Source: Phallusia fumigata (Eukaryota; Chordata; Ascidiacea; Phlebobranchia; Ascidiidae). From it: a DNA stretch of 64,000 nt. Each line of letters opens with the position of its first letter. The stretch's first letter is position 1. The stretch covers positions 124,001 to 188,000 of the forward strand of contig QXVZ01000846.1 of assembly GCA_008931825.1 (NCBI GenBank). The letters run 5' to 3'. The notes under the pieces are model-generated. The model was not told where the DNA came from, searched no databases, and saw nothing but the letters and a program-made list of their open reading frames with translations. Below, piece after piece: positions 47,977 through 59,891 of this stretch. The position numbers and the translations under genes are program-made.

Positions 47977-48229
47977 AGAGTTTGTTTGTTTCCACTTTCT
48001 CTGTATAACAACAAATTGTTTGCAGCTTTTGGTGACGATTACGTTACAGAGTCATCCAAACTTTATTGCCTGATAAATGGACATTTTGAAGTTTTGCACT
48101 TACACTTTTTACACTAGTTGACAACATGCCCTTAAAATGTAAAATTTAAAAATCTGCTATTGTGTGAAAGCTCAAAAGTACCAGCAAGACTGTTTTGTAA
48201 GCTTTTTAGGAGTAATTATTATAGGTCCG

Positions 48230-48735
48230 ATTGCTAAAGGGGACCCAATTTCACTCTCTGCTTTTTTCTATGCTGCTGTTTGACCAAATTCTTTTGCTAT
48301 GAAATTTTAGGTAGATTTGTAAGAACTGGAGTTGTGCCATCTGTTTCATTTAACCCTTATAGCCCTAGCAGTTACTCCACTGGTTGCAAAAGAGTAAATT
48401 GTATTACAAGAAGTAAATTGTTGTATACTTTCTCAGACCACAAGTAAAAAGTTTGGCCAAAGTGGTATATTAATTGCTTTGTTTGACCCATCGGCTTCAG
48501 CAGCCATCCCACAGCCCTAAAATGGGTCAAATTATTAAACAATGTTGTGAATGGGTCGAATTGGTACAACTTTTATTGATTTTTTTGTTTGTGTGGGGCC
48601 CATGCAAAACAATCATGTCATAAAAAGCTTTTGGGACACAGTGTAAAATTATGTAATGAATTTTTAAACAGTAATAATATTTGGAATGGCAATATGGTGA
48701 TAGCCACCCTTATTTGTTATTTATTTTTGCTAACC
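48230..48735 (+). repeat. Interspersed repeat, fullest copy
   Basis: About 500 bp containing both the 5' words (ATGAAATTTTAGGTAGATTT, GTTGTGCCATCTGTTT) and the 3' words (ATTGCTTTGTTTGACCC, AAACAATCATGTCATA, ATATGGTGATAGCCACC). This copy shows the order of the family's parts. No terminal inverted repeats, poly-A tail or ORF are evident, so its class is unknown. Confidence 0.6.
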
Positions 48736-48999
48736 TTGCATTTTTTACAAGTTTCGAATTGAAAATAATTGGCCTGGTGCTTTTTTACTGCAGAAGTCCT
48801 TAAATTTCAATCATATTAATGTAAATAATGGGCAAATGGGTAAGATTTCACCATTAGCTGCAGTGGAAAGTAGCAAATTAAACATCAGTCAAAAACTTCG
48901 GAAAAAATGTACCCTGTTCCACTATTGTGCTGTTCAAAAACAAAATTGAGCAACATTTCTTAATTATGAAAAATCGACAACAATGATTTAATTGAACTT

Positions 49000-49041
49000 T
49001 AGGAATTGGAGTCGGATAAAAAATTCCGACTCCAATTCCTA
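49000..49041. repeat. 17-bp perfect hairpin
   Basis: TAGGAATTGGAGTCGGA (49000-49016) pairs fully with its complement ending at 49041 across a short A-rich loop. Decayed GAATC/GACTC words follow to about 49085, suggesting a palindromic MITE-type or satellite-derived fragment. It might also form a stem in a transcript. Confidence 0.7.
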
Positions 49042-51039
49042 GTTTTTGTAGGAATCAGACTCTCCAAAACCTAAGAATCTGCAACCCTGGCAAAACTCCA
49101 TTGCATTTACTGTATTGGCCAAGTTTTGTTGTACTTTTTTACACCTAGCAAACATATAGTTAAAAAGTTATGTTTCACAGTGTCCATGCCAATGTATTTG
49201 GTGTTAATCAGTGTTTTTGATGTAAAACGTAAAATTAAAGTGCAATCGTGTTGCATATTACTGTTTATGTTTTAATGTTTTTACACTAGCTAAAGGTAAA
49301 ATATGTTTTTACACTAGCCAGCCACATCATTATTACCTTGTTATTGTCATGGTAGCATTTTTTGTGCCAGTATTGTATGTGATTTGTTGCAATACGAGTT
49401 AAATCATGTTGGACATTTACAATGTTACACAGCCTTTTAACAAGAAAGCAGTCATTTCAATTTTTTTTCAGCATACATTTTTATTACTACAAATGAACAC
49501 ATATTGACTTCTAATCACTGTGGTTTCTTCATTGTTTTCTTTTTCAAATCATCAATTTGCACTCTGTTCTTCCTTGTGTGTAAAAGTCCAATAAATAAAC
49601 TTAAGGCAAACAAGCTTCTTTACAAACAAAGCATTATTTTACTCATCGCTACTTACGCAATGACTTGTAGTATTTTGTTTTGAGTTAGGCCTGAAACATT
49701 TAGTTGTGACAGTGAACAGGCTGGACTTTTATGATCTTTATTGTGACTTAAAAACCATCGTGTTTAGCTTTTAAGCTTGTTGTTATTTTCATGCAGGTTT
49801 GTGATCAACCCACATGCATTGGAAACTAAATAAATGGTTGGAAACTATATGGTAGGCAGCACAAAGCTCACATATGGTATTCAAGCTCAAAATATGAAAA
49901 ATAGTTTATGAAAACCTTTCTCCAATCCAGTGATCAATGTTATTACAGGTCTGCTGTCAAGCTTGTATTGTCTGACTAAAATATTTTGATAAAGTGCATC
50001 TATCTAGTAAAAATTCATACTTTGAACGCAACCATGTGAGAATCTCTGTAATAAGTTGTGAAAATCGCAATAAAAAGCAAAACAAATCTGTTTTATGTTG
50101 AACTGTTGAATAATTAACAGCATTAACGGTAATAAAGGTATACAATCTGTGGTTGCTATGGAAAGTCCACAACAACAAGGGAAAAGTTATTGCGACCACA
50201 TATGGAACTAAATTCATAACAAGAGAAGAAATGCAAATCCAGGTTGTCATGAGAAATAAGAGGAAAGCACAAAAAAGGGAAACACTGACACACTTTCCAG
50301 GGGTTTTATTTCTCTACATATATTAAGGGGCTCACTACAATACAGCAGTGAACAACAATATATCTTGAGGAACATTACAATTGTTTCCACTAACATTAGG
50401 TAAGGGCAAATATGAAACAAAGCAAATTTTATAAGGACACCATTTGAGGATCAGTTATACATTATTAGTGTTAGAAATATCATTTTGGTCCAAAATGCAC
50501 CTGTCTACATCAGTTTGTAAATTCAATTGAAGCAAGTTTTTAAATTTGCCTCGTATGACTGCAAGAAACTGGCTCGAAACCAGCTTCAGAGACCATTAAC
50601 AGTTATAGCTTTCAAAGTGGGATTTTGCACGTTATAATCAAAATATATGTGGCAGGAAACAATCACTTCATGACACCGCAAACAACATCAAATTAAAACT
50701 GTCGAGAGACAGTACAATTATACAGATACTTCTCCAAATCAAAAAAATTAACTTATAACGATCAAATACAGAACACAGCACTCTTCCTGCAAGCGACAAC
50801 TTTAAAACAACACATCTGTGCAAGCTCCATTAGCAGTGTTAAAAAATAGTTACTCTAAAATGGCCAAGTGGACAAGGTTTTTATTTTGGTCAATGAATGC
50901 TTACAGTTTTTAGTAACCCTTTTATTAACCTTGCCCAGTTTGCCAAACTAGAGAAACCCTATTTAAACATCAATTGCAGGTCATTTGGTGTTGCAGTGAT
51001 GTAAGTGAAAGTGCCTATAAGGCATAAACAGTGGCTGCT

Positions 51040-54000
51040 TTACATATCTGACACTCTCTGTTCCAGACTGTCCAATTCTGTAGCAATTTTTTGTGGCAGA
51101 TCCACATTGACTTGCTCATCAAAATATCTTCGTATCGATGAGACCTCGTCCAACCAGAAGTCCTTTGGGAGGTCAAAGAGTCCCTTCATGTCAACATTTT
51201 CCTTCAGACCGTCGAGGTTGAGGGAGTTTTTAGTTGGGATGTAGCCGACAGCTGATTCTTTTGCAATATTGTCTTGCCCGTCTGTACGTTTGAAAATCCA
51301 TTCAAGGACACGGGAGTTTTCGCCGAAACCAGGCCACATAAATTTGCCATCGGCTCCCTGTATATACACAAAAAGGTTTTTGTATTTCCTTGTTTTTTTT
51401 GTACAAAACAGTGTTAAATTAGTCACGGTAATATTGTGTTTACTGTCATGCTCTTGCAGATGCAACTGTTTCTATATTTTACAAAACTTTTTTATTTTTT
51501 GCCATTTAATTTTGGAGAACGGCATTGGATTTTATTTGGAGCAATGCCATTTAAGTTTCCAGCTATGTGAAACGTAAAAACAGGGACCATCTTTGAACCA
51601 CAGATACAAGAAGTTTGCACTATTAAAAAAAATTTCATCCTAAAACTTAATTTAATTTTTTTTCTTTTATTTTTTAAACAGTGTTGTTTCCTAACTCAAT
51701 TTAAGAAATCAAACTTTAATGACTTTCAGTGGAATTAGGTATCCTAATTCATCTGCTGTATGCCTAAAAAATGTTGTACCTTTCTGAACCAGTTCACATG
51801 GAATATTTTGGGCATCTCCCTTCCAGGTTTATTCAAACTCAGCCAATGGTCAAGATATTTGCCAAAGTTGTAGCCAAAGAAAGGACGCATGGCAAATGGA
51901 TCATGCATTATAACTTTGCCTAAAAATTTAAAACTAAATGGTAAGAATGTAAATTCAAATGTTAACACCAAGTTGTTGGTGCAAATAGGACATTTACAAA
52001 CATTTTTTTCCACCTAACTTGCGAAAGTGGTGTAAATCATATGATCTAAACTGCCTTTTGGTCAGGAATCTTAATTTTTAATGGACAAATAGAAAACAAA
52101 ATCATGTTACCTTTATATTCAGCAGCTGCTGTTGCTTCTGATCTCATAGCAGCACCAATAAACACACCATGCTGCCAGTCGAAAGATTCATACACTAGAG
52201 GGACACCTGAGCAGAATATATACATGCACAGTTTAGGTCACTGCAGTTAGTAGACTACTGAGCAAAAAAAATTGTACAACATGTTCACTATACACTGTCA
52301 TTTTTCTGTATTATTACAAAGTAATCAAATATTTTATTTCCCCTCACAGAGCTATCACAAATTGAAAAGAAAGACATACAATAAATCTATGTGAAAAAAG
52401 CACACACCTTGGGGTCTTCTGCCCCCGAATATGATTGCTGAAATTGGGACACCATCATCTCTTTCCCAGTCAGGGTCAATTGTGGGGCACTGGGATGCAG
52501 GGGCACAAAATCTTGAATTCGGGTGAGCAGCCGGCTCTTTGGAATCTACAAAATTTTGTGGTTCAGAATAATAATAGATTTCTACACTAGCAAACTAAAA
52601 TAAAATGATAAAAATCAAGAAAGAGCATGTATTTAGTTATTGTTTTAAAAATATTTATCTGTCAATGAACATAAATTGTAAATAAGTTTTCAATGAAAAA
52701 AATTATCACTGTTCTTAACAGGGATCATACCTGGAGTCCATGGTTTGTTTTTCCATGAGGTAACGGAAACACCTGGTGGTGGAAGTTCATCCATTCCTTC
52801 CCAATAAACTCCACCATCTGATGTCTCAGCAACATTTGTAAAAACTAAAACAGAAAATTGAAGAATATTAGTAACCTTAAACTTGTTTAAATGTCAAGCA
52901 ACAAAAATTTTGTAAACATTTCTAACAAACCTGTGTTAGACATGCAGGCTTTTAAAGCATTTGGATTTGTTTTCATTGAAGTTCCTGGAGCAACCCCAAA
53001 GAAACCATTTTCCGGGTTAATAGCTCTGAGTTTTCCATTTTCATCAAATTTCATCCAAGCAATGTCATCACCAACACACTCCACTTTCCACCCTGGCAAA
53101 GTTGGTTCCATCATCGCGAGATTTGTCTTGCCGCAAGCGCTGGGAAATGCTGCTGCAATGTATTTTTTGACCCCTTGTGGGTTTGTGATGCCAAGAATCT
53201 GAAAAAATAATAATAAATCTAAAAACTGAACGTTTTAATTTGGTTTGGTCACATAATAAGTGTGTCTCCAGTTAAACTTGCAAATGCTTTAAACTAGCAA
53301 TGATGTGGACCAACTTTGTCTAGCTTTAAGCATAAACTTTATGGTGCGTTATCACAATCAAGTAAAACAGAATTACTTTCATCCCGAATTACTTATATGA
53401 TTGAAACATGTTTCAACTGCAAATTACAGGATTGATGGTGGGTCCAGCATGAACAAAACACTTGGTTCTGCCCACCGGGAATTAAAGAAATTAACAAACA
53501 ACACATATTGATCCGACACATATAAAGCAAACTAATATCTTACCAACATATGTTCAGCAAGCCAGCCCTCTGATTTTGCAATTGTTGAGCCAATTCTAAG
53601 GGCAAAGCATTTTTTGCCGAGAAGTGAATTTCCACCATACCCACTGCCATATGACATAATTTCCATTTTGTCAGGAATATGTGAAACAAGAACTCGCTCT
53701 GGATCACAAGGCCAGTTCTCAACAAGTTCTCCTGCACAAGATAGTGACTGGTTGTTATGTCTTCGGGACGCTTTTGTCATTTATGCATGTGTTATATTAG
53801 AAGGTCAAACATAAAATACATTAATTAATCTAACACCCGCTAACTGCGCCTAGGTATTGTACAGAAGCTTTAATGAGAAGGAAATAGAAATAACACTTAC
53901 TTTTTGTGGGCAGTGGACATCCAACAGAATGAAGACACTTGACATAATTTCCACCTCCAATGAGGTCAAAAACAGTTGGGGTTATTCGGGTCATTACCCT

Positions 54001-56416
54001 CATGCTAACGACAACATATCGGGAATCTGTTAACTGGACTGCATTCTTAGATATTGTTCCACCGACCGGACCCATACTGAAGGGGATAACATACATGGTT
54101 CTACCTACAAAGACAACACAAACAGTTGTTTAACTTTGTATTAAATAAAAAATATCAGTAACATACCTTTCATGCAGCCGGGGTATCTTTCACCCATTGC
54201 TTTGTACAACTCTGCAGGGGCCATCCATTGTCCCAATAAGCCCTTCACCCCATCCCTGGGGGTTGGAATTGTGTCACTTTTCTTTTCTGTGGCAATTACT
54301 GTCTTGCTTTCAACTCGTGCAACATCTTTTGGGTCAGTTCTTGCATACCAGCTAAACATATAGATCTTGTTAGGTGGTAAATAGTAGATTGTGCACGAGA
54401 TTTTACTCTGGGGTCAATGTTATGGCTATGTGTATCCATATAAAAGTAGAAAAACACACATTGTTTGGCCTTAACAATCCCATGCCATATCCCTGGCACA
54501 CATAAGGAAAGAGTAAAACCCTAAATTCACTTTGGATCATGTACTGATGTGACACTGGAAGTTGTATAAGTATAAACAGGATGTATTAAGGGGGTGTGGT
54601 AAATTGCTAAATTTGTAAATCGGCTTAATGATTTTGCCTCCAGCTGTATTTCAAAACAGTGGCTGTTCACAAAGTTTCAGATAGTTCAGTGGTAAGTGCA
54701 ACACTACTTGCAAGGTTGTCAGTTATTATTGTGTTTTATTTTCCTGTGTTTCACTTTGTGAAATTGCTCTCACCACGAAGTAAAGCACTGATACATTGAA
54801 ATAGGGGGTGTCTTAATTGCCCTCAGCAACTTGTATCTTACTTACCAGTTGTCATATTTTGGCAAAGGTTTAATTTCTCCATCTTCATGCATCTCCCTCA
54901 AAAACTTTTTGTTTTCTGCCTCAGATCCATCACAAATGTGCAGCCCCTCTGGTTGACATAACTCGTATTTTTCAATGATGTAACTCTGCAAGATTAAGAA
55001 AATAGCTATAACTTTCATCTATGCTGTAGGCAGAAAGTTCAACCTAAAATCCCCCACTAAAAACGCTGTTTTACATGTTTAAAAACAAAATTAGACAACA
55101 TTGAGGGAAAAAACTGTTCTTTACAAAATCATGGCCATTTTATTCAGTAAATCGATGTGGTAGTTATATTTTACCTTAACATCAGTGGGCAGTTTTTCGA
55201 AATTTCCATGCACAACATTAATTTGTCTTTCTTGTTGGTTTCCAGCAAACACAGAAGAAGCTTTTGAAGATATTCGATGAATAAAAAGAGGATTGGGCCT
55301 GTGAAAATAAAAAAAAATTGAAATGAAATATTTTTTTCAGACAAACATGTTTTGGCAGAAAACATTTGCTTGTTTAAAACACTTTGATATTAAATTAAGT
55401 TGTCTGGGAATTGTTTAGGGTACTGTCCAGAAGCATTTTTGAAGATTCTTTGTGATACCCCAACCAACCCTTTACAGAGAAAATTTTTTCTGTTTCTCAT
55501 CCCTTTGAAGTGCAACATGAAACCTAACCTTTCATTTTGTCATTGGAGCCGGTCATGTTACCCACAAAGAAAAAACACCTGCTGCCCTTGAGAACATCTA
55601 AACAAGGTCAGTGTAAAAGTAATCAAATTCCAGTGCTTAACAATAATCGCGTACTTAACTACCACGAAATAATTTTCATTTGCATATAAATCAATAACAA
55701 CAGAGAACACGCACTAAGAGGGCAATAATTTCGCATTACGATGACCAATGATTTCGTGACGTCACCGGGGACTCGTGAAATGTTGAGTCACGCTATTACG
55801 TCGTATCTCTTCCGAACTACCCCAAAACCGGGTAGGGGACTTATGACAAAGGCTTTACGCATGTGACGTATTTTAAGTGTGTGTAACCTTTTGATGACAA
55901 CCACTTGTCGTGGTAAATGATGCACATGAAAATAACTTGTTAAATGACAAGGAAGTCGCGTAATTGTTAACTGTACAAAGCACTTTCGCATGTTTTTAGC
56001 GTGCATGTAGGTAAGCCTATTATTGTTTCTTGGTCCCATTCACAGTGGTACTAAAATTACCTACCATGACTGTACGTGCTACACTTATAACTTAATCGCA
56101 GCGAACACCGTCAGCGGATCTTTCTTAGGTAAGACACAAATTGTAGCAATGTTACCACACGTCACGGTCCATTAGTGCACTTAAAACGTGATGTTTGACA
56201 CACGACGGACTCTTCCATAAGGGTCCTTTTTATAGATTTTTAAGGAAATTTTAGTCCGTTTAGCAAATTATTGCGAAGTTTAGAAAAAACGCGCCAAACA
56301 AACCGGATTGTTGTTTTAAAAACGAACTTAACCTGGTAAACCAATCGCCAAAACTCACCGTAAGAAATAAAAAAATGAAGAATAACTGTAAAACGAACTC
56401 ACTTTATTTCTCCCAT
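51040..56416 (-). CDS. PCK1: Phosphoenolpyruvate carboxykinase, GTP-dependent
   Basis: Twelve exons in phase give 642 residues (human PCK1 622, PCK2 640): 56403-56416, 55175-55298, 54846-54985, 54167-54351, 53901-54104, 53544-53731, 52931-53198, 52731-52844, 52408-52545, 52111-52206, 51780-51919, 51040-51357. The enzyme converts oxaloacetate and GTP to phosphoenolpyruvate, the committed step of gluconeogenesis. Visible sites include [36 protein letters not shown], the kinase P-loop FPSACGKTN with the hyperreactive Cys, the metal-binding Asp in [41 protein letters not shown], and [11 protein letters not shown]. Exon 1 encodes only MGEI plus two bases and no mitochondrial presequence, so a cytosolic form is expected. 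A longer alternative first exon was not found. Confidence 0.95.
55757..55764. promoter_or_regulatory. Palindromic CRE (TGACGTCA) in PEPCK intron 1
   Basis: A perfect cAMP-response-element octamer about 0.65 kb inside the gene. TGACGT words also occur near 23590, 24370 and 24960 in the OAS region, so one match is weak evidence on its own. Confidence 0.3.
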
Positions 56417-56550
56417 TGTTCTTGCGGTTCAATACGATACGATACAAAGACGGAAACTTTATCGAGATATTCAGATCACAAATTTAACTCTAAATAGTCA
56501 ACTCACAAATCAGACACCGACTAATGATAGTAGCTTCTATCGACGCCGGG

Positions 56551-56587
56551 TTATATACGCCACGCACCATGACGCGTCGCTACGTCA
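56551..56587 (-). promoter_or_regulatory. PEPCK core promoter: TATA box and CRE-like site
   Basis: On the minus strand TATATAA (56551-56557) lies 135 bases before the PEPCK start codon. TGACGTA (56581-56587) sits 23 bases further upstream and resembles the CRE (TTACGTCA) of mammalian PCK1, which mediates cAMP induction. The order CRE-TATA-gene is as in mammals, though the spacing is shorter. cAMP or fasting control is an inference from these motifs. Confidence 0.5.
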
Positions 56588-56599
56588 TGACAAAACAGG

Positions 56600-59106
56600 G
56601 TTGCGAAATCGCGTTTTAACTTTTCGCAAGAATAACGGGTAGTACAAAGAGTCCAGTAGTTCACTTTTTGTTTGTTTTGTAATTCGCAAAACCACAAGAC
56701 AGGTGGAGTTAGTAAGTGAAAGTATATTGCCAAGTTCTGAGTTAAACCCACACCCTGGGTTGGATAACTCTCAGTCTTAACTTTGTTTGCAGTTGAAACT
56801 GCGGAGGTCGGATGATACGATTTTTTGCTCATCTTTAAAGCTACAGGCGAAATTTAGAAAAAGTCATAGCGCGACAAATATAGTGGATTTTATAACAAAA
56901 AAAACAAAATAAAAACGGTTGAGAAATAATTATTTGAGGAGTAGTTTCATATTTACGTTTACTTAACCCACCGGTTTTCGTACACACCACACAAATAACA
57001 CTCTCTACTATATGCGCCAGATTGTTTATGTATCGCTTGCTTGATTAAATGCACACAGAAATTTCGCTTACGTGTACGTATAAGGAAGGCCTGTGTATTA
57101 AGCAACGCGTAATTTACGTGTACGGAAGCGCTGTACACCAGACAGCATCTAATCAATAACCGGTAGTATGTGGATAATCAAAAATAAGCTCACGCACACG
57201 GAGACATGAATAATAGAAAGGTATAATGCGCTTACAACTGGTCGAGCGTTGATTTTCGGTATTGGCACTAAGTGGTTGGCTGCTTGTTGTATCAATGGCG
57301 TTTGTCTTACAATCAAGTCCAAATGTCCATTGAAAGTAATGTTAAAGGCATAAATACCTGATAGGATGTTCGTGACAAAAGTTTGTACAGGTTCTAAAAA
57401 CTCTTTTGTTTCTTGATGACACAAAATTTTTTTAAAACGTGTGTTTGAATAAGATAAGCGTTGAAAAAAATTGAAGATGAGGGCATGTACAAATTTGTTT
57501 CAGCTATAGCAAACAACCACGCTTTAATACTGCAAGTCATTTAAATCCCAAAACGGTGTTTTTCACCCAACAATGGGGCCTAAAAACAGCCCAAAAAGAC
57601 GTCATAATCACGCAAGAACAGGCTTGACTAGTCGAACATCTGACACACCCCCAAAAATTCACAAAAAACACGCAGTGTTCAACGATAGGCCGTGAGCGGC
57701 TACGCCTCCAAAACCGGCAACAACGCCCCTTTACGTCACAGCCACATTTGAACGCGATTGGCTGAGCGTGGGGGCACGTCCTGTACGAACAATGACCAAC
57801 GAATTTTGAGGACTGGTTAAGCCGGAATTCGGAATAATGTTGGCATTTATTTAACCCTGTATTTACGCGAAATGGAGGGCCAATAAAATCGAGAGCGCGT
57901 TTGAAGCGTGTTGTGGTAATGTTTAAAACACTTTCAATTCGAAACGTGTCTGTATTGAAACAGTAACATAGTTCGGGTTCGGCAAAATTATAGGTACCTT
58001 TTCCATTAACGCAGCCGTGGTGTGTTATATTCAAAATTTTGAGCTGCTTTCTCGTGCGTTTTGGACAATCACTGTGACAAAAGTTTTTAATATCTGCTAA
58101 AACGATAAACACGCAGTTTCGGGGCCACGTTAAACAATGTTGGGAAACCTGTTAATATACCTACTTTTAAGTCTATAACTAAGCTAATGATTTAAAAGGT
58201 GATGATTTGAGTCTGAAAACATGTTGCAATAGTTTTCTTATAGGGACGTGCAAGTAAGCAGGTCTCATGTGCTACCCCGCATATCCAAACACAACCCCCA
58301 TTGCATACGTGCAATGTGCCCAGTGTCCATTCGTTATACCCCCAGGACCCAATACCAACAAGATGTATTTACAACCAACTACACATGCGGTGTCAACAGA
58401 TACGCTTCTAGAACCTTCCGGTATTTTGACCAACGTTACGTGACCAAACTCACGTGACAGGAATGTCCACCGCGAAACTCGCGAACATATTTTTGTTGTT
58501 TATGAGCTGTGCTAATCCTGGGTTATTAACCCTCTTAACAATATGATGCGTGGTCAAAGGGGACATTGTCATAACAACGTGCACTATAACAAACACAAAA
58601 AATCTGCACATTTGGGCATACGTGGCAGACCAGTGTTGCAATTTTACCACACTTTAAAGTCAATTTTGCAAAATAATGCAACACGCATTTCTTTGACTTA
58701 GTGGAATTTTACAACGAGATCGTTGCGACATACTGTTCCGAAATTTGTCAGGCCTTTTTCGTTGGTTTAACGGGTGTTAATTTCCACTGCGCCGGCACGG
58801 AAATTGCGCAATATCGTCACGTACTCAAAACAGCGCCTAAAAATGCGCTTTTCGCGTGTTTTGAGCCACAGTACATTTTGGGGGCAGTTCCGTGAAACAC
58901 CACCTAAAAGACAGTTTGAACTGCAGTTGAGGGACCACGCAATAGTTATTAACGTTAAAAGACACTCGGTTGGCATTAAATCGATTTTTATACGTTTAAA
59001 GTATTAATGTCGCAATATTTCATGACGCAAAATGTCACGGGTCAAAACGCCGGCTCGCAAACAAAGACCGATCACGCTGTGCTATGGAGTGGAACGCCAG
59101 GGCTGT
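56600..59106. other. Spacer between PEPCK promoter and the 70-residue gene
   Basis: No recognisable gene. The longest frame (57537-58112, minus, 191 codons) is Cys/Arg/Phe-rich without domain similarity. A second (57149-57424, minus, 91 codons) also lacks support. CpG content rises from about 57600 to 59150. One possible promoter module, GATTGGCTGAGCGTGGGGGC (from 57756), resembles that at 59107-59135. Confidence 0.4.
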
Positions 59107-59135
59107 GATTGGTTGAAAATTAAGGCGTGGGGGCG
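59107..59135 (+). promoter_or_regulatory. Candidate promoter: inverted CCAAT box and GC box
   Basis: ATTGG (59108-59112) is followed by GCGTGGGGGCG (59125-59135), an inverted CCAAT box next to a GC/EGR-type box, about 145 bases before the ATG of the small gene at 59280. The placement is right for a TATA-less promoter. Confidence 0.4.
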
Positions 59136-59279
59136 TAGCCGGGTCGGATTTCGCAATCTCGGTCAGTGAAAGGTGAAAATGATGTCCTTGCTTCGAAAAA
59201 AATGACATGACCGACAGGGCTTGGTCGGTAAATCATATCCGACATTTTGGTATTTGTTTGTGCAGGTAATGTGTACAAA

Positions 59280-59891
59280 ATGGTAGTTAAAAAAATGCAA
59301 CCTCCAATTGTGATTTTTAGAAAAACGTGTAAAACAAGAACAAAAAGTGCCAGCGAAACAGCAGCCCAGCAAAAGCGTATGTATGTAATTTTCTTTAAAG
59401 TTTTTTCATACTGTGAAAAAACTAAAATGGCGAACAATCCATCACAACAATAAATGATTAATTATGCACAGAGGCTTTAGTCACAAAACATGATGTAGTT
59501 ACTTCCTGGCTTTTCACCAGCTAAGACACCACATTTTTTCACAAACAACAAACATGCCTTTTTACATGATTGCCATAAAATAAATGGTGATTATTGCATG
59601 TATGATTTAAATACATCTGTTGGGCACTTCAATTTACCATGTACGTTAATTTTAATACAATGGCTACTTTAATGTTACATAAAGATGCCTGAGTGTTTAA
59701 AACTTTAAAATAGTTTTACCTTTTTTGAACGATTTTTTAATTTGGTGTATAAAAACTTTTTAAAATATATTGCAGGCCGCAGACTTACCTTCTTAAAACT
59801 AGGAGAACAGATAGAGGTGCCATCCTTCAACCCTGAGTTGGCAATCAATAAAATTTTAAACAAACAAATAAAGGAAAAACAAATTTTCTAA
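59280..59891 (+). CDS. Predicted 70-residue basic protein, unknown function
   Basis: Two exons (59280-59376, 59776-59891) join in phase (1/1) with a good donor (GTATGT) and acceptor (TTGCAG), giving a complete frame of 70 residues. The start context ACAAAATGG is favourable, and a CCAAT/GC-box module lies just upstream. The N-terminal half is basic (KTCKTRTKSAS, QQKRRRL) and the C-terminal half is a mixed helix with EQIEVPSFNPELAINKIL. There is no signal peptide or membrane segment. I do not recognise the family. A nuclear or RNA/DNA-associated small protein is only a guess from charge. It could also be the start of a longer alternatively spliced gene, since a 22-base exon-like stretch flanked by good splice sites occurs near 60593-60614. 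Confidence 0.5.

Larger units (their letters stand above)
47977..51039. other. Spacer between GAL3ST and PEPCK genes (tail to tail)
   Basis: Three kilobases between two convergent genes, with no recognised exon. It holds one of the fuller copies of the interspersed repeat (48230-48735) and a perfect hairpin (49000-49041). A short direct duplication, TGTTTTTACACTAGC, occurs near 49268 and 49303. The rest is AT-rich unique-looking sequence. Confidence 0.45.

Noticed and set aside
57149-57424. 91-codon minus-strand frame before PEPCK as an alternative first exon
   Set aside because: No mitochondrial presequence character and no phase-compatible donor toward PEPCK exon 2 was evident.
57537-58112. 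191-codon minus-strand open frame upstream of the small gene
   Set aside because: No recognisable domain, odd composition (Cys, Arg, Phe), no splice or promoter support; likely a chance frame in CpG-richer DNA.
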